Below are positions 1 through 6,681 of a DNA stretch of 11,010 nucleotides, in pieces. Numbering within the stretch: the first letter of the stretch is position 1; every line of letters starts with the position of its first letter. Both the position numbers and the translations under genes were made by a program. A model generated the notes under the pieces. The model was not told the origin of the DNA. It saw only the letters and a program-made list of their open reading frames with translations, and ran no database searches. Origin of the DNA: Nitrososphaera sp. (GTDB lineage: Archaea > Thermoproteota > Nitrososphaeria > Nitrososphaerales > Nitrososphaeraceae); the NCBI GenBank assembly GCA_022545875.1, contig JAKEIF010000170.1, forward strand, positions 1-11,010. The letters run 5' to 3'.

Positions 1-467
1 GGGTGGTTTGGAGGGACAAGTATGCTGTGGGTCAAGAGCGGAGTCTCTTCGACCGTTCCCAGAATCGAGCCTGGGTTTATTTCGTCGCCCTTTTTGACAG
101 ATGGCTTGAACCTGTACTTTTTCTTCATGTCCACCGGAGTTGTGGTAACGCCCCTTCCAATGAACGCGCCGGACTTTGCGGCAATTTCGTCAAGTGGCCT
201 CTGGATTCCGTCGTAAATCTTGCCAATGATCCCCGGGCCCAAAAGCACCGAAAGCGGCTGGCCGGTTCCTACCACTGGTTCGCCGGGCTTCAAGCCTGAG
301 GTTGATTCGTAAACTTGGATAAATGCAATGTCGCCTGTCAAACGGATTACTTCGCCGATGAGCTTTGATTCTCCCACCTCGACTGTCTCGTACATCTTTG
401 CGGCAGACATGCCGTCTGCCTTGACTGCCGGCCCGCTGATCCAAACGATCCTTCCCTTTACTACCAT
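1..467 (-). CDS. atpA: A-type ATP synthase catalytic subunit A, N-terminal part (cut by window edge)
   Basis: Catalytic subunit of the membrane A1Ao ATP synthase, which makes ATP at the A/B interfaces of the A1 head. Only the first 155 codons are present; the gene continues beyond position 1. The ATG at 467 gives [17 protein letters not shown], followed by [15 protein letters not shown] and [20 protein letters not shown]. These are hallmark N-terminal beta-barrel sequences of V/A-type subunit A. The start of the subunit-A-specific insertion ([16 protein letters not shown]) is also visible. The P-loop lies outside the window. The start is four bases after the atpE stop, with GGAG in the end of atpE as a possible ribosome-binding site. 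This implies one atpE-atpA transcript and coupled translation. Identification is from recognised conserved sequence. Confidence 0.95.
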   Translation of the reverse strand, partial: MVVKGRIVWISGPAVKADGMSAAKMYETVEVGESKLIGEVIRLTGDIAFIQVYESTSGLKPGEPVVGTGQPLSVLLGPGIIGKIYDGIQRPLDEIAAKSGAFIGRGVTTTPVDMKKKYRFKPSVKKGDEINPGSILGTVEETPLLTHSILVPPNH

Positions 468-471
468 TTTT

Positions 472-1089
472 CTACGCCTCTCCTCTCAGCAACTGGGCAA
501 TGTTTTTCCTTATTAAAGGTTTGAGCCGTTCAATGCGAGAATCAATAGTATTGTCGTAGGTCATGCTGCCGTCTCCAGACTTTACCTTGATTCCGCCAAT
601 GACGTCTATCGGCTGGCTTGAAAAGTTGACCTTTACCTTCGGGTTCTTTTTCTGTAAATCCGCTATTATCTTTTTTACCATATCAGCGTCGCCCTTGTTG
701 CACTCTACGGTCACTTCTCCAGAGCCCACGGACGAAACGCTTTCTTCAACGATGCCTGTCATCAGGGTCTTGTAGCTGTCCTTGTCGCCGGAAGACGCAA
801 GTTTTTTCCTTGCCTGTTCAAAAGCGCTGTTGACAGCGTTTTCAATCATGAGAAGTTCCTGGTTTCGCGTTGCAAGCCTGCTCGATCCAACAACCTGGCG
901 CTTTAGATTCTCGGCCTGCTTTTTGGCAGCCTCGACTATCTTGGTGCGCTCAGCCTCAAGCTTGCCCTGAGAAGTTTCAATATTTTTCAGCGACTCTTGG
1001 TAAGCAGAATCAATTTGAGAAACAAGTTCTGCTTCTTTCTGCGACAAAACTTTGTTGATCGTACGCTCTAACGCAGAGTTCGAACTCAT
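472..1089 (-). CDS. atpE: A-type ATP synthase subunit E (peripheral stalk)
   Basis: Peripheral stalk subunit E, which pairs with subunit H and holds the A1 head still against the rotor. The product is 205 aa, close to the usual 185-205 aa. Residues about 1-75 are a charged heptad-rich helix. This leads into the family signature around residues 69-90 ([18 protein letters not shown]). The C-terminal globular domain ends with [20 protein letters not shown] and a final [17 protein letters not shown] helix, typical of the family. The ATG at 1089 lies about 29 bases downstream of a TATA-like element on the minus strand (1114-1121), so the mRNA leader would be only a few bases. atpA follows after four bases. 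The chosen start is the only ATG that keeps the full stalk helix. Confidence 0.95.
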   Translation of the reverse strand: MSSNSALERTINKVLSQKEAELVSQIDSAYQESLKNIETSQGKLEAERTKIVEAAKKQAENLKRQVVGSSRLATRNQELLMIENAVNSAFEQARKKLASSGDKDSYKTLMTGIVEESVSSVGSGEVTVECNKGDADMVKKIIADLQKKNPKVKVNFSSQPIDVIGGIKVKSGDGSMTYDNTIDSRIERLKPLIRKNIAQLLRGEA

Positions 1090-1113
1090 TTGACAGTTCT
1101 CGCCGTTTCACGT

Positions 1114-1127
1114 GATTTTAACCTTTT
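1114..1127 (-). promoter_or_regulatory. Archaeal BRE/TATA promoter of atpE-atpA
   Basis: The minus strand reads AAAAGG-TTAAAATC here: a purine-rich BRE followed by a TATA-like box centred near 1118. Transcription about 26 bases downstream would begin near 1092, within a few bases of the atpE ATG at 1089. The assignment rests on sequence and spacing only. Confidence 0.6.
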
Positions 1128-1188
1128 GATGGGTCAATTTGTTCGCAAATTACACTCAAGTCGGGAAGCCCCTCCTCAATTTGCAGAG

Positions 1189-1414
1189 TCAATTCATTCC
1201 GAGCCGTTCCTTGACTTCCTTCATTGAAATAGTTCTGCCAGCCCTTGCATCTTCAAGACCCCGCTCGATTTCCCGCAATGTCTCCTTCGAGAGCTCGCAT
1301 TCATCTACTTGCAGCTGGATCAACCTTTCCAAGACCGCATTGTAGGATTCACTTGGATGGATCCCTTCGCAGCCGCTCTTTTACTTTCTTGTCGACTTGA
1401 ATAGAAGCCCGCAC
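1189..1414 (-). pseudogene. RelB/VapB-like antitoxin relic, broken by a frameshift
   Basis: This reads as an archaeal ribbon-helix-helix-type antitoxin split over two frames. From GTG at 1414 one frame gives MRASIQVDKKVKERLRR, then stops at TGA 1349-1351. In the next frame the protein resumes with GIHPSESYNAVLERLIQ and continues through KETLREIERGLEDARAGR and TISMKEVKERLGMN to TGA at 1189-1191. Joined, the two parts give a protein of about 74 aa with the expected order: short N-terminal strand (IQV), helix-helix, and a long C-terminal tail for toxin binding. The total of 226 bases is one more than a multiple of three, so one base has been gained (or two lost) between about 1355 and 1370. No toxin gene lies next to it: 1090-1188 is only the atpE promoter region and 1470 onward is the Mut7-C gene. 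It could be a decaying orphan or a sequencing error. The family name is from pattern recognition only. Confidence 0.6.
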
Positions 1415-1469
1415 ATGAGCCAAGATAGGGCCGGGCTAATCAAATTTGAATGGCAGTTTGTAGATAGAC

Positions 1470-1982
1470 TCAATTCGCCTTGTGATCTTTTCCAAGGTCC
1501 AGGTCAATGCGCTTCGCTAATTCCCGGATTCGCTTGATGTGGCTGCCCTCCCAGTAGACCTTGTCACAATCTGTACAGCGAAAGAATTCCTTATGGAGAA
1601 GTGCCACTTTTTCAGGCAGCTCTGTCTGCACTTCTTTGGAACTAGCCTCGGCAAGCTGGCCGTTGCAAATCGAGCAGCGAGAGCATATTCCTATCCCATC
1701 TATTGAGGTAATGCCATACTTTTCCAGTATGTGCACAATGTCTTCAACTTCGTTAGAGCCGCCGACAAGTACGCCTTTTGCATTTACTTTTACTATCCTC
1801 TTGAAAAATTCCTTGTCGGCTGTCAGGATTATCCGGTCCTGATCTATTCCGATTTTCAGCACTTCGCTGTCTTCCACGTGCGCCACATAAAGCGTGTCAA
1901 AGCCAAAAATGCGGAGCTTGCGCGCAACGCTTCCGAGCATCGAGTCGGCTAGGAACCTTATCTCATTCTGCTTCGGCGGCAG
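1470..1982 (-). CDS. Mut7-C RNase-fold (PIN-like) protein with zinc ribbon; start codon uncertain
   Basis: Member of the Mut7-C family, a PIN-like nuclease fold fused to a zinc ribbon and predicted to act on RNA. The N-terminal signature IRFLADSMLGSVARKLRIFG carries the first acidic residue of the fold. Later come the acidic stretch VEDSEVLKIG and RIILTADKEFF with another conserved Asp. A treble-clef ribbon follows: CSRCSIC in the middle, FRCTDCDKVYWEGSHIKRI near the end. The start is a problem. No ATG, GTG or TTG lies in frame between 2096 and the ATG inside LADSML, and starting there would lose the catalytic Asp. The position given is a CTG at 1982, two bases from where a TATA-like box at 2007-2013 predicts transcription to start. 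An alternative is a lost base just after the ATG at 1966. The 5' end overlaps the CBS gene by about 20 bases. Starting at 2096 would add about 40 residues that merely shadow the CBS frame. Confidence 0.8.
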   Translation of the reverse strand: MPPKQNEIRFLADSMLGSVARKLRIFGFDTLYVAHVEDSEVLKIGIDQDRIILTADKEFFKRIVKVNAKGVLVGGSNEVEDIVHILEKYGITSIDGIGICSRCSICNGQLAEASSKEVQTELPEKVALLHKEFFRCTDCDKVYWEGSHIKRIRELAKRIDLDLGKDHKAN

Positions 1983-2565
1983 TCGACTCGCCCCTGCAGA
2001 CTTCGCAAATAAAGGTGCCTTCGTCGTATTGCAACAGGTCGGACCACTCGCCGCACTCGTCGCAGTATCCCGATACCTTGCCGGCGGGCCTTGCAATACC
2101 TAGCTCGCCCCTGATTATGGCGGCCTTTTCAGAAACTACATCCACAAGATCGGGCGTGACGGCTATTACGTCGGATGAAGAGATTATCCCGACCAGCTTG
2201 TTCTTGTATACCACGCCGAGCCTCTTTATGTTGTGCTTGCGCAGAAGCCTTGCGGCTTCTGTGATGCCCTCTTGGCCTTCTATGGTGTGGATGTCCTTCA
2301 TTACTTCGCCTGCCTTTATCCCGCCGGGCTTGACATCTCTGACCACGCCTCCTGTAACAATGTCCCAGTCAGTGACGATGCCCAGGGGCTTGTTGTTCTC
2401 CATGATTACAATGCTCCCGATCTTTTCCTCCTTCATTTTTCTTGCAATGTCCCGGAGAGAGTCGTCAGGTGATGCTGTAACTACGGGGCTGTTCATGATG
2501 TCCCTTACAAGCACTCTGGTCGTCATGTGTGCGTCGCCATGCTCTCTGACTGGCTTTTTTACCAC
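1963..2565 (-). CDS. CBS-pair protein with C-terminal zinc ribbon
   Basis: Soluble regulatory protein of 200 aa. Two CBS domains form one Bateman module, which typically binds adenine nucleotides or similar ligands. CBS1 runs at about residues 18-75 (VRDIMNSPVVTASPDDSL, then KPLGIVTDWDIV), CBS2 at about 85-140 (VMKDIHTIEG, then NKLVGIISSSDVI). The C-terminal zinc ribbon has CDEC and CEVC pairs (YCDECGEWSDL, TFICEVCRG). The ligand and target are unknown; the ribbon suggests contact with nucleic acid or protein (inference). The GTG start at 2565 is preferred because a TATA-like box on the minus strand (2588-2595) sits about 26 bases upstream, giving a leaderless mRNA. The ATG at 2526 (MTTRVLVRDIM) also gives a complete CBS1. 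The gene follows rqcH after 28 bases but probably has its own promoter. Its end overlaps the Mut7-C gene. Confidence 0.88.
   Translation of the reverse strand: MVKKPVREHGDAHMTTRVLVRDIMNSPVVTASPDDSLRDIARKMKEEKIGSIVIMENNKPLGIVTDWDIVTGGVVRDVKPGGIKAGEVMKDIHTIEGQEGITEAARLLRKHNIKRLGVVYKNKLVGIISSSDVIAVTPDLVDVVSEKAAIIRGELGIARPAGKVSGYCDECGEWSDLLQYDEGTFICEVCRGESTAAEAE
2007..2013 (-). promoter_or_regulatory. Possible TATA box for the Mut7-C gene
   Basis: The minus strand reads CCTTTATTTGC inside the CBS gene, with TTTATTT at 2007-2013. Initiation about 26 bases downstream would be near 1984, next to the in-frame CTG at 1982 and 18 bases before the out-of-frame ATG at 1966. It is an AT-rich island inside coding sequence, so this is tentative. 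Confidence 0.3.
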
Positions 2566-2587
2566 GAAAAATCATGCGGTTTCTCGG

Positions 2588-2595
2588 CTTAAATT
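2588..2595 (-). promoter_or_regulatory. TATA box of the CBS gene, abutting the rqcH stop codon
   Basis: The minus strand reads AATTTAAG, overlapping the end of the rqcH TAA (2594-2596). Its centre is about 26 bases before the GTG at 2565. That fits leaderless transcription and supports the GTG start. Confidence 0.5.
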
Positions 2596-4591
2596 ACTTT
2601 GCGTGCGGAGCGTCGGCGGGCGGCACCAGCCCGCTTTCATGCTGCCCCTTTGCAGTAAACGAGATCCTGGACTGGCCGGTCGGAAGCGCGCGCACAAAGT
2701 CGTCAAGGCTCATTTGCTTTATTGACTCTGCCAGGTCGCCGTCGCCGGCAGTCTTGACAAGCTCTGACTTGGCCTTCTTTGCCGCAGTCATTGGATCCAT
2801 TCCGCCCTGCATGAGCACTGCGTAAACGATGGAATGCTTTTTTATCGTACTTTCCGGGCCGCAGACAAGCGTTTCCCGCCCGGTCATTACTGCGACTCCA
2901 ATTGCTAGCCTTATCTCGATTCCCTTGAGGTAGCTGCGCTTGCCTTCAATTACAAACGATCCCTTTGGCAGGAACTGGCCGGTGGGCGCGCCTTTCTTTA
3001 CCTGTTCCGGCAGCACCCAGTATGCGTCAGCGCTTGACAGCCCGTCTTTCCATGCCCTGCTGAATGCAACTGTCGCCTGCGCAACTTCGCTGAGGCTCGG
3101 TTCAATTTGTCCTTCCTGCGCAGGCGCTGCCGCATTTTTTACAACGAAAAACGGCGAGCCGTGGACTTCAGCGTGAAATACGATGTCGTGCTCTGTCAGG
3201 TGCTTTCTTATCAAGGCAGAGTTCGAAGATGCATCGCGGCCGCCAATCGCCAAAAGCCCGTCGCTTGTAACAAACCACCTGTAGCGCTCAAACCATTCTT
3301 TGGAGGATTGCTCCTTTACAATGACTTTCTTGTGTATTGCCGCAGTCTTGGTGCGCAATTTTTCTATCTGCTCTACAATCTTGGCCCTTGCAACTTCAAT
3401 TGACGCGTTGCCCCGCTCCATTTCCTTTGCCCTTTCAAACAATAGCGAACTTGCCTTGGCCAGGTTCTGCTGCATCTCCACCCTCTCGCCAGATACTTCG
3501 ATGTATGCGACGCCCTTGTCCTTTACTATCGCAGCGGAATTTTCCGCAAGCAGGGCTTCAAGAGCCGGCTCATCCGCGCCCTGATATGAAAGTGCCATCA
3601 GCCCGCCGGCCAGCTTGCGTATCGAAGCTGATTTTTGAATGACTGCCTCTTTTGCCTTGTTCTGCTCTTCCAGGTCGTGTTCAAGGACTGCGATCTGCCT
3701 GTCGAGCTCGACTGTCTTGCTGCTCCTGCCGACGTCCAGTATTTCCGCGCTGAGCACTTCGTCTACGGCATCCATGTACGTGCCGACGCGCTTTATTTCG
3801 AGCTTTTCTACCTCGCTTGTGACCAGGGGAAGCGCTTCAATCGGCTTGCCTCCTTGCAGCACGACGACGGGTTCGTGGTTCTTGCCAGTGCTTACGTCTT
3901 CGACCAGGCTTTTGATAGTAGAGTACACTTTCTGCACCTCCTCGTCAGATAGCTGGGCTGCCTGCTTTCCCGCGTCGATGCCCGCCCTCTTGGCAACCTC
4001 TTCGACAAACTTTTTGGGCATCGATATTCCCCTGCCTATCCAGCGGAGAGCGTCGACTTTTGCCGCTTCGTTTCTAAGCGAGAGCAGCTGCTCGGGCGTC
4101 ACCTGGAACACGTCAAGGCCCCGCGTCGGAGGATACGCGTAGCGGAGCCCTGCCTTCAGGGTCCTGTGTCTCACTTCAATCGGATTGAGTATTGCAAGTA
4201 TCTTCATTGCTTCATCGCAAATCGCGATGTTGCCCTCGCCAAAGAATTCGCACACCACTTGCTTCACGCTTCCGTCAGCAGGGTGCCTGAATTTCAACGA
4301 AATAATGCGCTCGCTTCCTGCCTGTTCTATTGATTCGAACTTGCAGCGTTCAAGGTGCGCCTGGGCAAATGCCTCGAGGTTGTTCGGCTCCACCGCCTTG
4401 AACTTTAATTTTGTTATCCATATGCCCCGGGTAGAAAGCACCAGGATAATGTCTTCCTTGACGGGGTGATGCAGCCTCAGCAAAAGAGAACTCTTTGTAA
4501 TGGCGTTAAGTCCGCTGACGTAATATCCCCCTGCGGCTCTGACCGATATCTCATTGACCAGATGCCTCAGTTCGATGCCTGAGAGCTCCAT
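2594..4591 (-). CDS. rqcH: RqcH/NEMF/Rqc2 family ribosome quality control protein
   Basis: Archaeal homologue of NEMF/Rqc2/RqcH. The family binds large ribosomal subunits that still carry a stalled peptidyl-tRNA and recruits tRNA for C-terminal tailing of the stalled chain. The product is 665 aa, normal for archaea. NFACT-N spans about residues 1-190, including the core stretch CEFFGEGNIAICDE and RYAYPPTRG. A helical middle section follows, with coiled-coil segments at about 295-325 and 375-425. The NFACT-R domain at about 432-550 begins KEWFERYRWFVTSDG and continues LAIGGRDASSNSALIRKHL, then VFHAEVHGSPFFVVKN. These are clear family signatures. No full NFACT-C domain is evident. The ATG at 4591 lies about 28 bases after a TATA-like box (4616-4623), so the mRNA is nearly leaderless. 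The CBS gene follows after 28 bases and the membrane protein gene at 4680 diverges from it. Confidence 0.93.
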   Translation of the reverse strand: MELSGIELRHLVNEISVRAAGGYYVSGLNAITKSSLLLRLHHPVKEDIILVLSTRGIWITKLKFKAVEPNNLEAFAQAHLERCKFESIEQAGSERIISLKFRHPADGSVKQVVCEFFGEGNIAICDEAMKILAILNPIEVRHRTLKAGLRYAYPPTRGLDVFQVTPEQLLSLRNEAAKVDALRWIGRGISMPKKFVEEVAKRAGIDAGKQAAQLSDEEVQKVYSTIKSLVEDVSTGKNHEPVVVLQGGKPIEALPLVTSEVEKLEIKRVGTYMDAVDEVLSAEILDVGRSSKTVELDRQIAVLEHDLEEQNKAKEAVIQKSASIRKLAGGLMALSYQGADEPALEALLAENSAAIVKDKGVAYIEVSGERVEMQQNLAKASSLLFERAKEMERGNASIEVARAKIVEQIEKLRTKTAAIHKKVIVKEQSSKEWFERYRWFVTSDGLLAIGGRDASSNSALIRKHLTEHDIVFHAEVHGSPFFVVKNAAAPAQEGQIEPSLSEVAQATVAFSRAWKDGLSSADAYWVLPEQVKKGAPTGQFLPKGSFVIEGKRSYLKGIEIRLAIGVAVMTGRETLVCGPESTIKKHSIVYAVLMQGGMDPMTAAKKAKSELVKTAGDGDLAESIKQMSLDDFVRALPTGQSRISFTAKGQHESGLVPPADAPHAK

Positions 4592-4615
4592 CCTGCCTAC
4601 AGTGAAATAACGCGC

Positions 4616-4623
4616 ATATTAAA
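4616..4623 (-). promoter_or_regulatory. TATA box of rqcH
   Basis: The minus strand reads TTTAATAT, centred near 4619.5. Initiation about 26 bases on would fall at about 4593, two bases before the rqcH ATG. It lies in the 88-base divergent intergenic region 4592-4679. Confidence 0.55.
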
Positions 4624-4643
4624 CAATCCACACCGCCGCAACG

Positions 4644-4665
4644 ATTTTTACCAGCTCGTTTTAAA
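4644..4665 (+). promoter_or_regulatory. Promoter region of the membrane protein-cbiT unit (two candidate TATA boxes)
   Basis: Two AT-rich elements are present: ATTTTTA at 4644-4650 and TTTTAAA at 4659-4665. The first predicts initiation near 4673, a few bases before the TTG at 4680. The second predicts about 4688, which would require the ATG at 4707. The sequence alone does not decide between them. Confidence 0.4.
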
Positions 4666-4679
4666 CCACAAAAGGAAAC

Positions 4680-4979
4680 TTGGACGTATTCGACCGGGTA
4701 TACTACATGCGGGCAATTGCAGGGATAATCGCCGGCATCGTTGCGGGCGCCGTCATTCAGGTGGAGTATGACCAAAATACTTCGGTCGGAATAGCCATCC
4801 TTATCGCAGTCGTCTTTTACTTTGTATCCTTTGGAGTCGGCAAGCGGATGGCCAAGAACGTGCCAAAAGAAAAGCGCAGAAAGGTCGCGACGGACGGAAT
4901 CATTCCTTTCATATTTCTGCTGCTTACGTTCATGATTATAGTCTACACAGCCATCCACCAGTCCATTCTCATTAAATAG
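4680..4979 (+). CDS. Small three-helix membrane protein, possibly EMC6-like
   Basis: A 99-aa integral membrane protein with helices at about residues 11-28, 35-54 and 73-91. A strongly basic loop between helices two and three (GKRMAKNVPKEKRRK) should lie in the cytoplasm. I do not recognise it with certainty. Size, three-helix layout, the Gly/Ala-rich first helix after an aromatic/Arg stretch (DRVYYMRAIAG) and the basic second loop resemble EMC6, a subunit of the ER membrane protein insertase. This is a loose similarity by eye, not a demonstrated homology. The TTG at 4680 has AAAGGA just upstream; the ATG at 4707 (MRAIAG) is the alternative and would remove nine residues ahead of helix one. 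cbiT begins 24 bases after its stop, so the two are probably co-transcribed. Confidence 0.75.
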   Translation: MDVFDRVYYMRAIAGIIAGIVAGAVIQVEYDQNTSVGIAILIAVVFYFVSFGVGKRMAKNVPKEKRRKVATDGIIPFIFLLLTFMIIVYTAIHQSILIK

Positions 4980-5003
4980 CCGGCAACTGGTAGGTTCCAC
5001 AAG

Positions 5004-5588
5004 TTGCTATGGGACTGCCGGACTCCGGGACTTCCTGACGAGCTTTTTGAGCGGACAGAACAAGTGCCAATAACAAAGGAGGATATTCGAGCAATAGCGA
5101 TAAGCAAGCTGAGGCTCAGGGAGGGCCAGTCTGCCATAGATGTTGGCTGCGGCAGTGGCAGCATAACAGTCGAGCTATGCCTTCAGACGCGCGGGCCGGT
5201 ATACGCGATTGACTTTGACGCCAATGCTATAGATCTGACAAAGAAAAATTTGGACAAGTTTGGGGCAAGGGCGGAGGTCATACTTGGCAAGGCACAGGAC
5301 GTATTGCCCGGCCTGCCCCAGGTGGACGCAGTTATTGTCGGAGGGACTTGGGGCGACGCAACGCAGGTAATTCGGCTAGCGGCTGACAAGCTCAAAAAAG
5401 GAGGGAGGCTTGTAATTGACACGATACTTATCGAGACGACGTACCATGCATTGGCAGCAGCCGCCGAGCTGAAACTTGCCGAAGTCGATGTCACCCAGGT
5501 CACAATAGCCAAGGCGCGCAAGGTGACGACAGGTACCATGATGCTCGCCCGAAACCCCGTAATGATAATTTCAGCGACCAAGAGCTAG
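5004..5588 (+). CDS. cbiT: Cobalt-precorrin C15-methyltransferase, decarboxylating (CbiT)
   Basis: SAM-dependent enzyme of corrin ring synthesis. It methylates C15 and decarboxylates the C12 acetate side chain of cobalt-precorrin. The product is 194 aa, normal for stand-alone archaeal CbiT (fused to CbiE as CobL in many bacteria). The N terminus [14 protein letters not shown], then [10 protein letters not shown], is the CbiT substrate-side signature. Motif [15 protein letters not shown], is at about residues 45-58, AIDFDANAI binds the SAM ribose, and IVGGTWGD is at about 111-118. The TTG at 5004 keeps the short family N terminus; no ATG is available upstream of the signature. No other cobalamin gene is in the window. 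Its TAG stop shares the CTAG at 5585-5588 with the stop of the converging methyltransferase gene. Confidence 0.92.
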   Translation: MLWDCRTPGLPDELFERTEQVPITKEDIRAIAISKLRLREGQSAIDVGCGSGSITVELCLQTRGPVYAIDFDANAIDLTKKNLDKFGARAEVILGKAQDVLPGLPQVDAVIVGGTWGDATQVIRLAADKLKKGGRLVIDTILIETTYHALAAAAELKLAEVDVTQVTIAKARKVTTGTMMLARNPVMIISATKS

Positions 5589-6430
5589 CTGCCCTGCAGC
5601 CGTGCAATTGCCGATTCGAGATAGCCCCTGTCGATGTCAAATCCTACAAACGAAACGCCTGAACGTATGGCGGCCGCGGCCGTTGAGCCTATCCCGGCGA
5701 ACGGATCCAGTACCAGCTTGGCGCCTCCATGCAGCTTGATGCACATCTCTGGCAGCCTTTCGGGAAATGTTGCGGGGTGAGGACGGGAACTCTTGCTCTG
5801 AATCGTTTCGTATGGAATGAACCAGGTGTTGCCCCTGTCGCGCCTGTCGGCCACCGCAGACTTCCACCGGCCAATGTTTGTCTTGTCCTGGTACGGTATG
5901 CCTATCGCGAGCTTGTCTAGGCGCACGTCGCCTTTCTTTGTAAAGTGAAAAATGTATTCGTGGCAGTCGTTGAGAAACCTGTCGCTTACTATGGGCTTGA
6001 AGTGTCCGACTGCGATGTCGCCGGAGATGTTTTGATAGTTCCCGACGTCTGACTTGCTAATCGCTATGGACTTTACCCAGTGCATCACGTTCTGCAGCAC
6101 AAAGTGCTTTCTCATGACAGCCGCAACGTCCCATGCAATCCACTGGTCCTTTGGCTTGTTGCCGACGTTTAGGAAGAACGATCCATTGTCCGCGAGCACT
6201 CGCTTTATCGCCATTCCTACGTGATCTAGCCATTCAAGGTATTTCTCGCGGGGAAGGGAGTCGACGTACGACCCGTACTTTACGCCGATGTTGTACGGGG
6301 GAGATGTAACGACGACATTGACCGAGCCCTCGGCAAGATGCTCCTGCATGCCAGCGATGCAATCCTGCAGATAAAAAGTGGCTGTGCAACCGCTCCGTTC
6401 AACGACGAGGTACGGGACGCCCTGCAACAA
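5585..6430 (-). CDS. DNA methyltransferase, beta class (N4-cytosine/N6-adenine), apparently without a restriction partner
   Basis: SAM-dependent DNA base methyltransferase of the N4/N6 family. The catalytic motif [14 protein letters not shown] (about residues 42-53) comes before the SAM-binding motif [11 protein letters not shown] (about 241-250), the beta-class order. [16 protein letters not shown] (about 218-233) is the helix that usually precedes motif I. TSPPY is more usual in N4-cytosine enzymes, but base specificity is not certain. The 281-aa product leaves a target-recognition region of about 130 residues between the motifs. No endonuclease or specificity gene is adjacent, so it may act alone in epigenetic marking or mismatch avoidance (inference). 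The start is one of two consecutive TTG codons at 6430 and 6427. A TATA-like box at 6456-6463 would initiate near 6433. Stop shared in CTAG with cbiT. Confidence 0.9.
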   Translation of the reverse strand: MLQGVPYLVVERSGCTATFYLQDCIAGMQEHLAEGSVNVVVTSPPYNIGVKYGSYVDSLPREKYLEWLDHVGMAIKRVLADNGSFFLNVGNKPKDQWIAWDVAAVMRKHFVLQNVMHWVKSIAISKSDVGNYQNISGDIAVGHFKPIVSDRFLNDCHEYIFHFTKKGDVRLDKLAIGIPYQDKTNIGRWKSAVADRRDRGNTWFIPYETIQSKSSRPHPATFPERLPEMCIKLHGGAKLVLDPFAGIGSTAAAAIRSGVSFVGFDIDRGYLESAIARLQGS

Positions 6431-6455
6431 CTATGTTCTGGATCTGGCAGACGAG

Positions 6456-6463
6456 CATTTATC
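6456..6463 (-). promoter_or_regulatory. TATA box of the DNA methyltransferase gene
   Basis: The minus strand reads GGATAAATG around 6456-6463, centred near 6459. It predicts initiation near 6433, just ahead of the TTG pair at 6430/6427. It lies in the interval between this gene and the divergent small zinc protein gene. Confidence 0.45.
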
Positions 6464-6495
6464 CTTTCCAATTTCTGTAAGATTATCACGTTCCC

Positions 6496-6502
6496 GTTAA
6501 AA
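6496..6502 (+). promoter_or_regulatory. TATA box of the 51-aa zinc protein at 6526
   Basis: The plus strand reads CCGTTAAAAGCG, with GTTAAAA at 6496-6502 (centre 6499). Initiation 26 bases on falls at 6525, one base before the TTG at 6526. This coincidence is the main support for that start. Confidence 0.5.
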
Positions 6503-6525
6503 GCGAGTATGCACAGAATGTCACA

Positions 6526-6681
6526 TTGTCAGAAACGCACTGCGTGCACCAGTGCAGGAGGTGCGGCGTCGTGTATGGCTGTGGCGAAGAAAAATGCAGC
6601 CAGCCGTTTGACAGCGGGTACTGCAACGTCTGCTCACCTGCGACAGTAGAGCCTATGAATTATCTTTCGCTAGCGGGCTGA
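6526..6681 (+). CDS. 51-aa cysteine-rich zinc-binding protein
   Basis: A very small protein. From TTG 6526 it reads MSETHCVHQCRRCGVVYGCG, then EEKCSQPFDSGYCNVCSPAT and a short tail. Seven Cys (6, 10, 13, 19, 24, 33, 36) plus His 5 and His 8 could form one or two zinc sites. The RRCG and YCNVC pairs are typical zinc-ribbon knuckles. The function is unknown; it may bind nucleic acid or a protein partner (inference). The frame is open upstream to a TAA near 6478, but there is no ATG or GTG in it. An overlapping frame with ATG at 6511 gives no conserved pattern. The TTG sits one base from the transcription start predicted by GTTAAAA at 6496-6502. Its 3' end overlaps the converging gene 6670-6909 by 12 bases. 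Confidence 0.65.
   Translation: MSETHCVHQCRRCGVVYGCGEEKCSQPFDSGYCNVCSPATVEPMNYLSLAG

Noticed and set aside
1090..1188. A possible toxin gene next to the antitoxin relic
   Set aside because: The longest minus-strand frame is 24 codons with no RelE or PIN pattern, and the atpE promoter occupies the region.
1983..2096. N-terminal extension of the Mut7-C protein to the ATG at 2096
   Set aside because: The extra residues are the frame shadow of the CBS zinc ribbon and are unlike any Mut7-C N terminus.
2015..2725. Plus-strand open frame of 236 codons
   Set aside because: It lies antisense to the CBS and rqcH genes, whose families are certain. Its translation is low-complexity Ser/Thr-rich with no domain, typical of an antisense shadow.
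3639..4142. Plus-strand open frame of 167 codons within rqcH
   Set aside because: It is Ser/Thr-rich with no recognisable motif, and entirely opposite conserved rqcH coding sequence.
6338..6649. 103-codon plus-strand frame over the start of the methyltransferase and the 51-aa zinc gene
   Set aside because: The neighbouring frame from 6526 gives an ordered Cys-pair zinc pattern; this one gives none.
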